From contig CAJKEB010000001.1 in NCBI GenBank assembly GCA_905198865.1, positions 1-64,000 on the forward strand: a stretch of 64,000 nt of DNA, given 5' to 3'. The stretch's first letter is position 1. Each line of letters opens with the position of its first letter. The notes beneath the pieces were generated by a model. The model saw only the letters and a list, made by a program, of their open reading frames with translations. It was not told the DNA's origin and did no database searches. The stretch comes from an uncultured Eubacteriales bacterium. Lineage in GTDB: Bacteria > Bacillota > Clostridia > Monoglobales > Monoglobaceae. This document shows positions 1 to 8,978 of this stretch, piece after piece. Position numbers and translations under genes: made by a program.

Positions 1-3
1 TTA

Positions 4-25
4 CCCGCCCGGGTCTGGCGGGCGG
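4..25. repeat. GC-rich inverted repeat at left edge
   Basis: CCCGCC (4-9) pairs with GGCGGG (17-22) around a 7-base loop; a shifted pairing CCGCCC/GGGCGG is also possible. Its base composition differs sharply from the AT-rich DNA after it. No T-run follows on either strand, so a rho-independent terminator is not well supported. It may be the end of an element or RNA lying to the left of the window. Confidence 0.3.
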
Positions 26-105
26 AACTGGGCTAGGCTTTATTAAGTCAAACTACAATTTAATTCAGCAGCTCTATTATTTTTAACTGTTTTACAAATT
101 TGTCC

Positions 106-134
106 TTGACAAATTGTATTATCCCTGATATAAT
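106..134 (+). promoter_or_regulatory. Perfect sigma-A promoter
   Basis: TTGACA (106-111), a 17-base spacer, then TATAAT (129-134). Both hexamers match the vegetative consensus exactly. It lies about 90 bases upstream of the small unknown gene starting at 223. Confidence 0.85.
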
Positions 135-222
135 ATTACACAAATATTACAGAAATCTTTGGAATTTGTTACAAAAGATTAATTGTGTGTAACACAAGAA
201 GTGTGATTAAGGAGTGTCGCAG

Positions 223-492
223 ATGAGTTTGCTCGAAGCAAATGCCCGTATGTGTAATAATTTGTTTGTATTTGGAGATATTAATGATATAAAAAAAGAA
301 TCAGATGAAATTCGCAATGGCACATTAAATAAGATTAATGAGTTAGAGCGCGATATCGCTTTGATTATTGCTGAATATGATGACAGTATAGCTGAGTCTG
401 CAAACATTGATAAGACCAAGTATGTTAAGGGCAGCCGCGATGAATCAAGACTTAGTGACAGCGTTCGGATGATTAAGATTAGAAATATGTAG
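223..492 (+). CDS. Small hypothetical protein (89 aa)
   Basis: I do not recognise this family. The product is a soluble, charged 89-residue protein with no signal peptide or membrane segment; its middle (about residues 22-52) is Glu/Lys/Ile-rich and looks helical. I chose ATG 223 because AAGGAG (209-214) sits 8 bases upstream; an in-frame GTG at 214 overlaps that ribosome site. The gene is monocistronic, between a perfect sigma-A promoter and a hairpin terminator, which suggests strong expression. A nucleoid, stress or regulatory role is possible but unsupported. Confidence 0.7.
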   Translation: MSLLEANARMCNNLFVFGDINDIKKESDEIRNGTLNKINELERDIALIIAEYDDSIAESANIDKTKYVKGSRDESRLSDSVRMIKIRNM

Positions 493-525
493 ATAAGATT
501 TGGTTTTTATTATTTTTTATATAAA

Positions 526-570
526 CACGGTTTGACTGTGCCTTTGATGCCGGTTGAGCCGTGCTTTTTT
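526..570 (+). terminator. Rho-independent terminator
   Basis: A long hairpin with outer stem CACGG/CCGTG, extended inward by several G-T wobble pairs, is followed by CTTTTTT. It ends the small gene at 223-492. Confidence 0.7.
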
Positions 571-581
571 ATTATGAAATA

Positions 582-618
582 CAAAGAAAAAGCAGCAAAC
601 CGATAATGGTTTGCTGCT
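582..618 (-). terminator. Rho-independent terminator (minus)
   Basis: A perfect 11-bp stem (591-601 with 608-618) and a 6-base loop. On the minus strand it is followed by a T-rich run (AAAGAAAAA on plus). It terminates the SCP2-like gene. Confidence 0.8.
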
Positions 619-667
619 TAAATTCTTATGTTGTTACCGTAAAAGAAAACCTAAATGACAGATAAAA

Positions 668-1162
668 CTATTTAGATGTCTTGGTTGTCTTTTTAGCTGT
701 AGTAGTCTTAGCAACAGTCTTAGTTGCAGTCTTTACAGCAGGTTTTTCAGCGGTTTTAGCTGTTTCAGCTGCTTTTTCTGTTTTTGCAGGAGCTGTCTTT
801 TTAGGAGCATCCTTCTTAACGGCAGCTTTCTTAACAGCAGGTTTCTTAGCGCTTCCGGCAATACTGTTCAAAGCGTCTGCGTTGCCTGAAATTGAAATAA
901 GCTCTTTGCTTACAGCGTTCGCAACACTCATTGTGCCTTTAAGAATTTTTGTAAGGTCACCGTACATAATGTCGATGGCAACATCGTTATCCTTATAGTC
1001 ATATCCTGCGATGTCAAGTTCTCCGCCGCGGCAAGCTATGTACATTATACCATCACAATCTTTATTAGTGAAATGAATCTGTACTGCAACATCTCCGATT
1101 TCGGCGGGTTTTGCCTCTTTCATAATGTCTTGAACTTTAGCTACTGCCTGTTCAAAAGTCAT
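668..1162 (-). CDS. SCP2-like lipid-binding domain with H1-like Lys/Ala tail
   Basis: Residues about 1-105 look like a sterol-carrier-protein-2 (SCP2) fold: a hydrophobic-ligand domain with the typical late segment GDLTKILKGTMSVANAV. Residues about 106-164 are a low-complexity tail of Lys, Ala, Thr and Pro with KKPAVKK- and AKTEKA-like repeats, as in histone H1 and bacterial H1-like DNA-binding tails. ATG 1162 is preferred over the in-frame GTG at 1171 because an AGGTG ribosome site overlaps that GTG. No signal peptide, so probably cytoplasmic. SCP2 membership is inferred from the pattern; the tail is directly visible. Monocistronic with its own terminator. Function unknown; the tail could bind nucleic acid or acidic polymers. 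Confidence 0.65.
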   Translation of the reverse strand: MTFEQAVAKVQDIMKEAKPAEIGDVAVQIHFTNKDCDGIMYIACRGGELDIAGYDYKDNDVAIDIMYGDLTKILKGTMSVANAVSKELISISGNADALNSIAGSAKKPAVKKAAVKKDAPKKTAPAKTEKAAETAKTAEKPAVKTATKTVAKTTTAKKTTKTSK

Positions 1163-1322
1163 TTTTATCACCTATCCTTTAATAGAATAATTATTTTCTT
1201 AAAGTATAACCTAAGGAATTAAACCTGTCAATAATTTAAAATAAAATTTTATACATTTTACTAAATTTGAGTTAGTATTTGTTTGAAGTAGTGACTATTC
1301 TTACCATAAATCGGCATGCTTT

Positions 1323-3263
1323 TTAAGCTATGCCAAAGAATATAAATAGCATCTTTGTAATTATACATAGTATCCCGCCGATTGAACAAGGCAGTATTAT
1401 GGATAGCAAAACTTTTTTTATGCTGTGTGTTTCGTTGTAGATTGTCATCAGTGTTGTTATACAGGGTGAGTGATAAAGTGTAAGCAGCATCATGTTTATT
1501 GCAGTAAGAAGTGTCCAGTTGTTATTTTCAAAAATAGTTTTGAGAGTAGTTATGTCATTTATATCGCTCATATATCCACTTGATAAGTAACCCATTATTA
1601 AAATCGGCAGTGTGATTTCATTTGCCGGAAGAGCGAGTATAAATGCAAATATTATAAATCCGTCAACTCCCAAAAAATTCCCAATAGGATTCAGCGATTG
1701 AGATATAGCGGTTAGCATTGATACGTCTCCGGCACTAATATTTGCCAAAATCCAAATAAATGCACCCATAGGGGCTGAACAGAGTAATGCTCTGCCTGTT
1801 ATCATAAGTGTACGGTGTACAAGTGAAATGGTTAAGGTTTTTAATATTTCCGGTCGTCTGTACTCGGGAAGTTCGAGTGAGAATATTACATTTTCTTCTT
1901 TATACAAGGTCTTTGACAGTATATAAGAAACTAACCAGGTGATGATTACCGACAGTATTATCAGACAAAGTACAGTAAGCATTGATACAATACCAGATTT
2001 TGTCCCGGGCAAAAGTCCGCCGATAAATATTGCGGATATTGTAATAAGCAGAGCAAAACGACCGTTGCATGGCATAAAACTGTTTGTCAGAATTGATATG
2101 GTGCGCTGACTTTCGGTCGGCATAATTCTTGCGCCTGTTACACCAACTGCGTTACAGCCAAGCCCCATACATTGGGTCAAGCATTGCTTGCCGCTCATAT
2201 TTGCACATGCGTAACATCTATCTAGGTTAAATGCGATTCTCGGCAGAAATCCCGAGTCCTCCAGTATCGTGAAAAGCGGGAAGAATATTGCCATAGGCGG
2301 CAGCATAACTGATATAATCCAGGTTACGGTAACGTATATACCGTCGCATATTATTCCTATCGCGAATTCCGGCAGTCTTGCATTTGTCAGCAGCTGCAGC
2401 AGAAGCGGCTTAAAGTATGCGAATAGCTTGGATAGAAGCTCGGATGGATAGTTTGCGCCTTTTATTGTAATCCAAAGTATTAGGGCGAGACATAATATCA
2501 TTATCGGTATGCCTATTTTCTTTGATGTAATTACTTTATCAAACTTATGCCCCGGACTGTTTAATACATTGTATGATTGCCTGACACATTTTTGGTATAG
2601 CTCTTCAGCGGTTTCGTTTATTGAATTTATCAAGGATTTGCATAGCTTATATTGGCATTCACAGTCGTATGTATCAGTATCCATGCTGTTTTGAAATTTA
2701 TCTGTCGATTTTTCAATCGTTTGCTTAAATCTAAGCATATCTTTTTTGTTGCGTGCTGATATTGTAATAACCGGTATGCCGAGTAGCTTTTCTAGTAAAT
2801 CTCTGTTGATTTCAATGCCTCTTTTTTGAGCTATGTCGTATAGATTAATGCACAGTATTGCTGATTTGTTCAACTTGTATCTTGGATGATTAAGGTATTC
2901 AAGCGCAAGTATAATTCCTCGTTTCATAGCTGTTGCATCTGCTATGATTACTGTTGTCGAATTCATATATGTATTGGCGGATTCAGTCATCTCGGAGGTA
3001 GTTACACATTCTTCTGCAAAGCATGCACTGACCGAATGTGTTCCGGGCAGGTCTATAACCTCGTATTCTTTGCCGTTATAAGTGTATTCTCCGAAGCATA
3101 CGTCAACAGTTTTACCGGACCAGTTACCTGTATGCTGTTTCAGACCGGTCAGAGAGTTGAATATTGTGCTTTTTCCTACATTTGGATTGCCGAGCAAAAA
3201 AAGTTTATGTTTTTCGGTATTATTTTTGTGTATAGTTTTTTTATTATATGAGAAAATCTTCAT
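1323..3263 (-). CDS. feoB: Ferrous iron transport protein B
   Basis: FeoB is the membrane GTPase that imports Fe2+ in anaerobes. The N-terminal G domain shows G1 GNPNVGKS (residues 25-32), the switch region HTGNWSGKTV, G3 DLPGT (71-75) and a G4-like NLYD. The C-terminal half is polytopic, with FeoB core segments including the Cys-containing GLGCNAVGV and MPCNGR motifs. The length of 646 residues is normal for compact clostridial FeoB. It lies 16 bases downstream of feoA with its own AAGGAG site, so the two form an operon. No FeoC is seen. Confidence 0.95.
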   Translation of the reverse strand: MKIFSYNKKTIHKNNTEKHKLFLLGNPNVGKSTIFNSLTGLKQHTGNWSGKTVDVCFGEYTYNGKEYEVIDLPGTHSVSACFAEECVTTSEMTESANTYMNSTTVIIADATAMKRGIILALEYLNHPRYKLNKSAILCINLYDIAQKRGIEINRDLLEKLLGIPVITISARNKKDMLRFKQTIEKSTDKFQNSMDTDTYDCECQYKLCKSLINSINETAEELYQKCVRQSYNVLNSPGHKFDKVITSKKIGIPIMILCLALILWITIKGANYPSELLSKLFAYFKPLLLQLLTNARLPEFAIGIICDGIYVTVTWIISVMLPPMAIFFPLFTILEDSGFLPRIAFNLDRCYACANMSGKQCLTQCMGLGCNAVGVTGARIMPTESQRTISILTNSFMPCNGRFALLITISAIFIGGLLPGTKSGIVSMLTVLCLIILSVIITWLVSYILSKTLYKEENVIFSLELPEYRRPEILKTLTISLVHRTLMITGRALLCSAPMGAFIWILANISAGDVSMLTAISQSLNPIGNFLGVDGFIIFAFILALPANEITLPILIMGYLSSGYMSDINDITTLKTIFENNNWTLLTAINMMLLTLYHSPCITTLMTIYNETHSIKKVLLSIILPCSIGGILCIITKMLFIFFGIA

Positions 3264-3279
3264 TTCGGAGATACTCCTT

Positions 3280-3519
3280 TTATTTTACTAATAAATATTC
3301 CGCTTCTTTATTACGCAGTGCAACCTGTGCCCCGCAGCCTAATATATATGCCGTCGGGTCTCCGAAAGGCGAAGTGAAAGCAGGAGTAACTGTCTCACCC
3401 GGATAAAACCCGAGCAGTATCAAAAGTTCTCTCGATGTATCGTTGCAAAAGGTGTTAAAACCGCAGATTTCATACGTTTTACCTATGGCACAGGAAGCAA
3501 GAGTGGCTGACTTTGACAT
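3280..3519 (-). CDS. feoA: Ferrous iron transport protein A
   Basis: A 79-residue FeoA domain (SH3-like fold) that supports FeoB-dependent Fe2+ uptake. The pattern LLILLGFYPGETV is typical of the family. The start at 3519 follows an AAAGGGTGA ribosome site; a longer in-frame start at 3558 would add 13 residues without such a site. First gene of the feoAB operon. Confidence 0.88.
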   Translation of the reverse strand: MSKSATLASCAIGKTYEICGFNTFCNDTSRELLILLGFYPGETVTPAFTSPFGDPTAYILGCGAQVALRNKEAEYLLVK

Positions 3520-3558
3520 ATTATCACCCTTTCTTAAAAATATTTTATGTTCGGACAT

Positions 3559-3587
3559 ACTATATTGTCACAAATTTTTATCGTAAA
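3559..3587 (-). promoter_or_regulatory. Probable feoAB promoter
   Basis: On the minus strand TTTACG, 17 bases, TATAGT, about 40 bases upstream of feoA. It lies back to back with the plus-strand promoter at 3592-3620. No clear Fur or DtxR box was recognised. Confidence 0.5.
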
Positions 3588-3591
3588 ATGC

Positions 3592-3620
3592 TTGAAATAA
3601 TCTCTGAAGTCTGGTAAAAT
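3592..3620 (+). promoter_or_regulatory. Sigma-A promoter of the mazG-like/gdpP/dnaB operon
   Basis: TTGAAA (3592-3597), 17 bases, TAAAAT (3615-3620) with an extended -10 (TGG immediately upstream). It probably drives the run starting at 3662. Confidence 0.65.
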
Positions 3621-3661
3621 AGAAAAAATGTTGTTTTATATGCAAATTGAGGGTGATTGTT

Positions 3662-3976
3662 TTGAAGATAGACATAGCAAATAATATAAAAACAGTTGAG
3701 CTTCTTAAAGTTGAGCTATTACAGAAGATAACCGATTTTTACGGCGATATTTCTGCCGAACCTGATTGTGAGACTATGTCACATCTGACTGAGGACGCTG
3801 CGAGTCTGATTAATATTGCATATATTATGTCATTGCGTCTCGGACTTGAATTTGATGACATAAATGAGATGATGATAAAGCAGCTTAATACTGAAATTGA
3901 GAATGATCATCTTATTGAGAAAAGATACGGTGACCTGTCAAAGCTTAAAAAGTCATTGAGTTCTCATGAAATATGA
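3662..3976 (+). CDS. MazG-like family protein
   Basis: An all-helical 104-residue protein resembling the short MazG-like/dUTPase-fold proteins often found beside yybS in Clostridia. That superfamily holds nucleoside-triphosphate pyrophosphohydrolases, which remove non-canonical NTPs. Acidic residues in helices (EFDDINEMM) are compatible with Mg2+ binding, but I could not confirm the full EExxE-type motif, so catalysis is uncertain. TTG 3662 was chosen because GAGGGTGA lies 5-6 bases upstream; an upstream in-frame TTG at 3647 overlaps that site. First gene of the long plus-strand run. Confidence 0.6.
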   Translation: MKIDIANNIKTVELLKVELLQKITDFYGDISAEPDCETMSHLTEDAASLINIAYIMSLRLGLEFDDINEMMIKQLNTEIENDHLIEKRYGDLSKLKKSLSSHEI

Positions 3977-4036
3977 TAGTATGACAGGTGAATATATTCT
4001 GCTGAATTATACACGGTATTTAAAGAAGGTATTAAT

Positions 4037-5029
4037 ATGAAAAGTTTTAGTGCGAAAACAGTTTGCGAAGGCGCCGTTGTTTCAGCTCTTACCGTAATCC
4101 TTGTTATGCTTGGAACATACGTTCCGGTAATAAGCTTGTTTGCGGTTTTTATCTGTGGATTGCCTGTAGCATATCTGGTTATCAGACATGGAATGAAAAC
4201 AGCATTAACTTCGTTTGCTGTTTCGATAATTCTGCTGTTGATTATTACGGGGAATATTATCACTGTTGTGCTTACTGCCTGTGTTGTTTTGCTGCCAGGG
4301 CTTACGGCGGGCTGCTTAATAAGTAAGAATAACCGGTATTACAGCACGCTTTTTGCGGTTTGTGCGTCGGTGCTTTTCGGTGTTCTTGTCAACATTATGA
4401 TGATTGATGTGTTTACCGGCGGTGAAAACGGAGTTGTAGGTATGGTAGATGAAGCGATAAACAGTACCAAAAACATACTTATGCCGGTTATTGAAGAAGC
4501 ACAGAACAACGGTATTACCGGAATGACTGAAATGGTTGACAGCTTATTGTCTCAGACAAAGACAGCCTTTTTGTCATATTTTCCGACTATTTTGATTATA
4601 TACTCATTAGCAGTCGGATATCTGGTTTTGGCGTCGGTGATATTCTTTATGAAGCGTCTCAGAGTCAAAAATTATGAATATATCAGATTCAGTATGATTA
4701 AGGCGCCGAAGAGTATGAGTTTTGTGCTTGTAATCCTTATGCTTGTATCATTCTTTTCGAATGACACAACTATATACACGCTTGTACTGAAAAACGTTGT
4801 AGCTGTTTTATCATTTATTCTTGCGGTTAATGGGCTTTCGATAATAGACTTTAGCCTGAAGAAGAGCGTGAAAAGCGGTTATGCCCGCTTTGGAATATAT
4901 ATGGCATTCATAGTAGTAGGTTATATCATTTTGTCTGTTATATTCTATCTTTTGATGCTCGTTGGAATGATAGATTCAACTCGTGATATAAGAAGGCTTA
5001 AAAGGGTAGGTGGAGACCGTGAAAACTAA
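4037..5029 (+). CDS. yybS: YybS-family (DUF2232) membrane protein
   Basis: A polytopic integral membrane protein of 330 residues with about eight hydrophobic segments. Length, topology and the position immediately upstream of gdpP, rplI and dnaB match the DUF2232/YybS family of Firmicutes. Biochemical function is not established. The 3' end overlaps the start of gdpP, implying translational coupling. Confidence 0.8.
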   Translation: MKSFSAKTVCEGAVVSALTVILVMLGTYVPVISLFAVFICGLPVAYLVIRHGMKTALTSFAVSIILLLIITGNIITVVLTACVVLLPGLTAGCLISKNNRYYSTLFAVCASVLFGVLVNIMMIDVFTGGENGVVGMVDEAINSTKNILMPVIEEAQNNGITGMTEMVDSLLSQTKTAFLSYFPTILIIYSLAVGYLVLASVIFFMKRLRVKNYEYIRFSMIKAPKSMSFVLVILMLVSFFSNDTTIYTLVLKNVVAVLSFILAVNGLSIIDFSLKKSVKSGYARFGIYMAFIVVGYIILSVIFYLLMLVGMIDSTRDIRRLKRVGGDREN

Positions 5030-7055
5030 GAAGTCAAAGGATTTTACCAATTATGAAATATTTTCCGGATTTAAAAACACAATTATAAGCGCCTTGTTTT
5101 TGTTTGTTTGCGGTATTCTTGCAATCGTATCAAATAAAAACAGAAGTTTTGATTTTTCGTTTTTTGGGTTTATTTTGGTCATCGGCGCGGTTGTTTTGGC
5201 GGTCTATGGTATTGTAACGCTGAAGATTAGACGTAAGCGGTTTTATATGTATATGCAAAGCTATTCGTTTTGCGTCGAACAAGTAACAAAAACTGCGGTT
5301 CAGTCTTTTGTTCATCCTATCGTTGTTATTTCAACCGATGGTGAAATCAGATGGTGTAATGATATTTTTCTTGATATGATAGGACGGGATACCGGTTACG
5401 GCGAATACATACAGGATATATTCAATGACTTCTCAATCGGAAAGTATGTTGAAAGCGAAGTCAATGTCATTGATAATTATAAGTTTGATGGCAGAGAATA
5501 TCAAATCAACGGCAGAGCGGTGCACTCTGATACAGGTGCGAGCGGTGAAACTCTTGTCGGTTTGTATTTTGTGGATATTACCGAAATTAAGGAACTTATG
5601 AAGCTTTGCGAAGACAAAGAGGTTGTTGAATGTCTTGTTGTGATTGATAACTATGATGAAGTTTTAAAAGAAACACCGAATTCAAATCACGGCGCTTTGC
5701 TCGGAGAAATTGAAAAACGCGTCAATGCCTGGGTAGCTCTTGGCAAAGGTGTTTCGAGAAGATACGAGAGAGAAAAGTTTATTGTTTTATTTCATAATAA
5801 GGAATATATTGAGCTGATTGAGAAAGAAAAATACAGTGTCTTAAATGATATAAGGGAGATCAATCTTGAGAATAAGATACCGGTCACATTGAGTATAGGT
5901 ACCGGCAGAGGCGGTGAGACGTTAGAAGAGAATAACCGAATGGCAACTCTTGCGCTTGAAATGGCTCTCGGCCGCGGCGGAGATCAGGTTGTTGTCAAAT
6001 CACCCGGCGCGTATAAGTTCTATGGCGCAAAATCGCGTGAGGTTGAGAAGAGTACAAAGGTTAAGGCGAGGGTTATGGCTCACGCTTTAAGAGAAGCGAT
6101 AGACCAATCATCAAACGTTATGATTATGGGTCATAAAAATGGCGATATGGACTCTGTAGGCGCCGCAATAGGTCTGTTTCAGGCGGTAAAAAGCAGAGGT
6201 GTTGATACTTATATCGTACTCAAGAAAAACGTGTCAAATGCAAAACTTTTGCTGAGTAACTTTACCAATGACCCAAAATATTCCGGCAATATAATATCCG
6301 GAGAAAAGGCTATGTCTCTTATAGATAAGCAAACTCTTCTTATTGTCGTTGATACTCACAGAAGAAGCATGGTTGAGTATTCTGAAGTATTGTCGGCTGC
6401 TAAATCCGTTGTTCTTATTGACCATCACAGGCGTGCCGAAGATTTTATTGATAATGCTGTTCTGACATATCATGAACCGTATGCGTCGTCTGCGTGCGAG
6501 ATGGTCACTGAAATTCTTCAGTATATTCAGGATAATCCGAAGATTTCGCTTCGTGAAGCCGAAGCGCTATATGCCGGTATTTTTCTGGATACCAAGGGCT
6601 TTACGTTTAAGACCGGCGTACGTACTTTTGAGGCAGCCGCATATTTGAGGCGAATGGGCGTTGATCCGGTAAATGTCAGACGCTTGTTCAAGAGTGATCT
6701 TGAGGATAGTATCAGGCTTTCCAAGATTATAAGCAGCGCAAAATTATACAGAGATAATATTGCAATTGTTGTATGTGATGAAACCGGAAAGGATATTCAG
6801 GTTCTCGTTGCAAAGGCAGCGGATGAGCTTTTGAATATCGCCGGAGTTGAGGCGTCGTTTGTCATAGCGAGACTTGGACACAAAATCATTATCAGCGGCC
6901 GTTCTCTTGAAATGATTAATGTTCAGCTTATACTTGAACAGCTTGGCGGCGGTGGACACATAACTATTGCCGGCGCTCAGCTAAGCGACGTTAATCTGGA
7001 TTTTGCTCTGCAAAGACTGCATGAAGCCATTGATGCGGTTTTGCTTGATAATTAG
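5019..7055 (+). CDS. gdpP: Cyclic-di-AMP phosphodiesterase GdpP
   Basis: A membrane-bound DHH/DHHA1 phosphodiesterase that hydrolyses c-di-AMP, the messenger for potassium, osmotic and wall homeostasis. Order: two N-terminal membrane helices (about 18-70), a PAS-like sensor (about 85-185), a degenerate GGDEF domain (about 190-330), the DHH domain with GHKNGDMDS (about 369) and LIDHHRR (about 465), and DHHA1 with GGGGH (about 641). GTG 5019 is preferred because AGGTGG lies 5 bases upstream; an in-frame GTG at 5010 would add three residues. It overlaps yybS by 11 bases and is followed by rplI. Confidence 0.93.
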   Translation: MKTKKSKDFTNYEIFSGFKNTIISALFLFVCGILAIVSNKNRSFDFSFFGFILVIGAVVLAVYGIVTLKIRRKRFYMYMQSYSFCVEQVTKTAVQSFVHPIVVISTDGEIRWCNDIFLDMIGRDTGYGEYIQDIFNDFSIGKYVESEVNVIDNYKFDGREYQINGRAVHSDTGASGETLVGLYFVDITEIKELMKLCEDKEVVECLVVIDNYDEVLKETPNSNHGALLGEIEKRVNAWVALGKGVSRRYEREKFIVLFHNKEYIELIEKEKYSVLNDIREINLENKIPVTLSIGTGRGGETLEENNRMATLALEMALGRGGDQVVVKSPGAYKFYGAKSREVEKSTKVKARVMAHALREAIDQSSNVMIMGHKNGDMDSVGAAIGLFQAVKSRGVDTYIVLKKNVSNAKLLLSNFTNDPKYSGNIISGEKAMSLIDKQTLLIVVDTHRRSMVEYSEVLSAAKSVVLIDHHRRAEDFIDNAVLTYHEPYASSACEMVTEILQYIQDNPKISLREAEALYAGIFLDTKGFTFKTGVRTFEAAAYLRRMGVDPVNVRRLFKSDLEDSIRLSKIISSAKLYRDNIAIVVCDETGKDIQVLVAKAADELLNIAGVEASFVIARLGHKIIISGRSLEMINVQLILEQLGGGGHITIAGAQLSDVNLDFALQRLHEAIDAVLLDN

Positions 7056-7090
7056 TTATAGTTTTGATTTGAATTAAGGAGGATATACAA

Positions 7091-7537
7091 ATGAAAGTAA
7101 TTTTGACACAGGATGTAAAATCTCAGGGTAAAAAGGGTGATCTGATTAACGTCAGTGACGGTTATGCAAATAACTTTTTACTCAAAAAGGGCTTGGCAAA
7201 GCTCGCTACAAAGCAAGCGATAAACGAGCTTGAAGGCAAAAAGGGCGCAGAGCAGTACAGACGCAATCAGGAGGAGCTTAAGGCAAAGAACATTGCCGAG
7301 AGAATGAAGGAGATTACCGTAAAGCTGACAGCAAAGGCTGGCAAGGAAGGAAAACTGTTCGGTTCAGTCACTTCAAAAGATGTTGCCGCAGCGCTTAAGG
7401 AGCAGTATAATATAGATGTAGATAAGAGAAAAATTGATTTGCCTGACGGTATTAAGAGCTGCGGAATACGTGACGTTAACGTATCGCTTTACCAGGGAGT
7501 AACGGGAACCTTCAAGGTTCAGGTTACAGAGGCGTAA
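7091..7537 (+). CDS. rplI: 50S ribosomal protein L9
   Basis: L9 is a two-domain protein that binds 23S rRNA. The start MKVILTQDVKSQGKKGD and the following Gly/Asn-rich segment (about 18-30, DGYANNFLLKKGLA) are family hallmarks, followed by the long connecting helix and the C-terminal domain. The 148-residue length is standard. A strong AAGGAGGA site precedes the start. It sits between gdpP and dnaB, a conserved Firmicutes order. Confidence 0.97.
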   Translation: MKVILTQDVKSQGKKGDLINVSDGYANNFLLKKGLAKLATKQAINELEGKKGAEQYRRNQEELKAKNIAERMKEITVKLTAKAGKEGKLFGSVTSKDVAAALKEQYNIDVDKRKIDLPDGIKSCGIRDVNVSLYQGVTGTFKVQVTEA

Positions 7538-7574
7538 GTATTGTATATCAATCACGGGGGAGGCGTGCGTCACT

Positions 7575-8978
7575 ATGGATGAAACCGAGCTTTACAAAAA
7601 TACAGATAATTCATTATATTCCGAGGGCAGTGATGTTTCGTCTTTGACACTGCGGACGATGCCTTTTAGCGATGAGGCAGAACAGTCTGTTCTCGGTGCG
7701 GTTATTATATCAAGAGACAGAATTCCGGACGTAATCGGCATAATAAATTCAAGTGATTTCTATATCGAGCGTCACAAGGAACTGTTTGAAACTGTAATCA
7801 GCCTGTTTAATACGGGTCAGCCTATTGACTATGTTACTATCAAGCAGCAGCTTGAACTGCGCGGCAGTATCGATAAAGTGGGCGGACTTGACTTTGTATT
7901 TAAGCTTATAGACATGGTTCCGTCAACCGACAGCACCAGTGTTAAGCATTATGCGGAAATTGTTCGCGAAAAGGCTGAGCTCCGCAAAATGATTAATCTG
8001 ACCGAGGACATCACAAAACGCTGCTATGCTGCTGATGAGGAAGTCGATGATATTATCGGGGTCGCTGAGCAGGGAATTATTAACATTACTCAGAACAGAA
8101 ATATTTCAGGACTTAATCACATTTCAAGGTATCTTGATGAGAGTATAGATACGATTGAAAAGCTTTCGGATGCAAACGAGAGTGTGACAGGCATAACAAC
8201 GGGATTTGTCGATTTAGACAGAAGAACCGCAGGACTTCATCCGGCTGAATTCATTTTGATTGCGGCAAGACCCGGTATGGGTAAGTCAGCGCTTGCTTTA
8301 AATATTGCCCAAAATGCAGCGATTATTGACGGTGCCTCTGTTGCTATCTTCAGCCTTGAAATGCCCGGCATACAGATTGCCAATCGTATGCTTTCGGCTC
8401 AGGCAAAAGTCAGCGCTGAGCGTATTAAACGAGGCAACTTAAAAGACGATGACTGGCCGAAGCTCGGTGAGGCGGTTGCGGCGCTTTCTGATACCAAGAT
8501 TTATATTGACGACAACTCAAGCATTACCGCTACTGAAATCGGAGCGAAATGCAGAAAATTAAAAATTGAGCATGGGCTTGATTTAGTGATTATTGATTAC
8601 CTTCAGCTCATGAGCTCCGGAAGAAGCGGAGTAAATAGGCAGCAGGAAGTCTCGGATATTTCAAGAACACTAAAGGTCATGGCAAATGATTTGGGAATTC
8701 CGGTTATTGCATTGTCGCAGCTCAACCGAAGCGTTGAACACCGTGAGAGTAAAGAACCTGTACTGAGTGACCTCAGAGAGTCCGGTTCAATAGAGCAGGA
8801 TGCTGATATGGTTATATTTCTTTATCGTGAAGGTTATTATAATGAGGATTCTGAGGAACCCAACAAAACAAAGATAAAATTTGATAAGCACAGAAACGGT
8901 GAAGTTGGCTATGAATATCTTTCATGGCTCGGTGAGTTCACAAAATTTGCTAACTGGAGTGGATTGCGTGATGAGTAA
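7575..8978 (+). CDS. dnaB: Replicative DNA helicase DnaB
   Basis: The hexameric 5'-3' helicase that unwinds DNA at the replication fork (called DnaC in Bacillus). The N-terminal domain carries the family signature MPFSDEAEQSVLGAV (about residues 29-43). The RecA-like motor follows, with Walker A ARPGMGKS (about 230), Walker B-type LVIIDYLQLM and the sensor segment SQLNRSVE. The 467-residue length is normal, with no intein. Its last 8 bases overlap tilS. Confidence 0.97.
   Translation: MDETELYKNTDNSLYSEGSDVSSLTLRTMPFSDEAEQSVLGAVIISRDRIPDVIGIINSSDFYIERHKELFETVISLFNTGQPIDYVTIKQQLELRGSIDKVGGLDFVFKLIDMVPSTDSTSVKHYAEIVREKAELRKMINLTEDITKRCYAADEEVDDIIGVAEQGIINITQNRNISGLNHISRYLDESIDTIEKLSDANESVTGITTGFVDLDRRTAGLHPAEFILIAARPGMGKSALALNIAQNAAIIDGASVAIFSLEMPGIQIANRMLSAQAKVSAERIKRGNLKDDDWPKLGEAVAALSDTKIYIDDNSSITATEIGAKCRKLKIEHGLDLVIIDYLQLMSSGRSGVNRQQEVSDISRTLKVMANDLGIPVIALSQLNRSVEHRESKEPVLSDLRESGSIEQDADMVIFLYREGYYNEDSEEPNKTKIKFDKHRNGEVGYEYLSWLGEFTKFANWSGLRDE

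Noticed and set aside
1310..1345. Terminator hairpin at the 3' end of feoB
   Set aside because: GGCAT/ATGCC can pair but overlaps the end of the coding region and has no T-run, so it is too weak to call.
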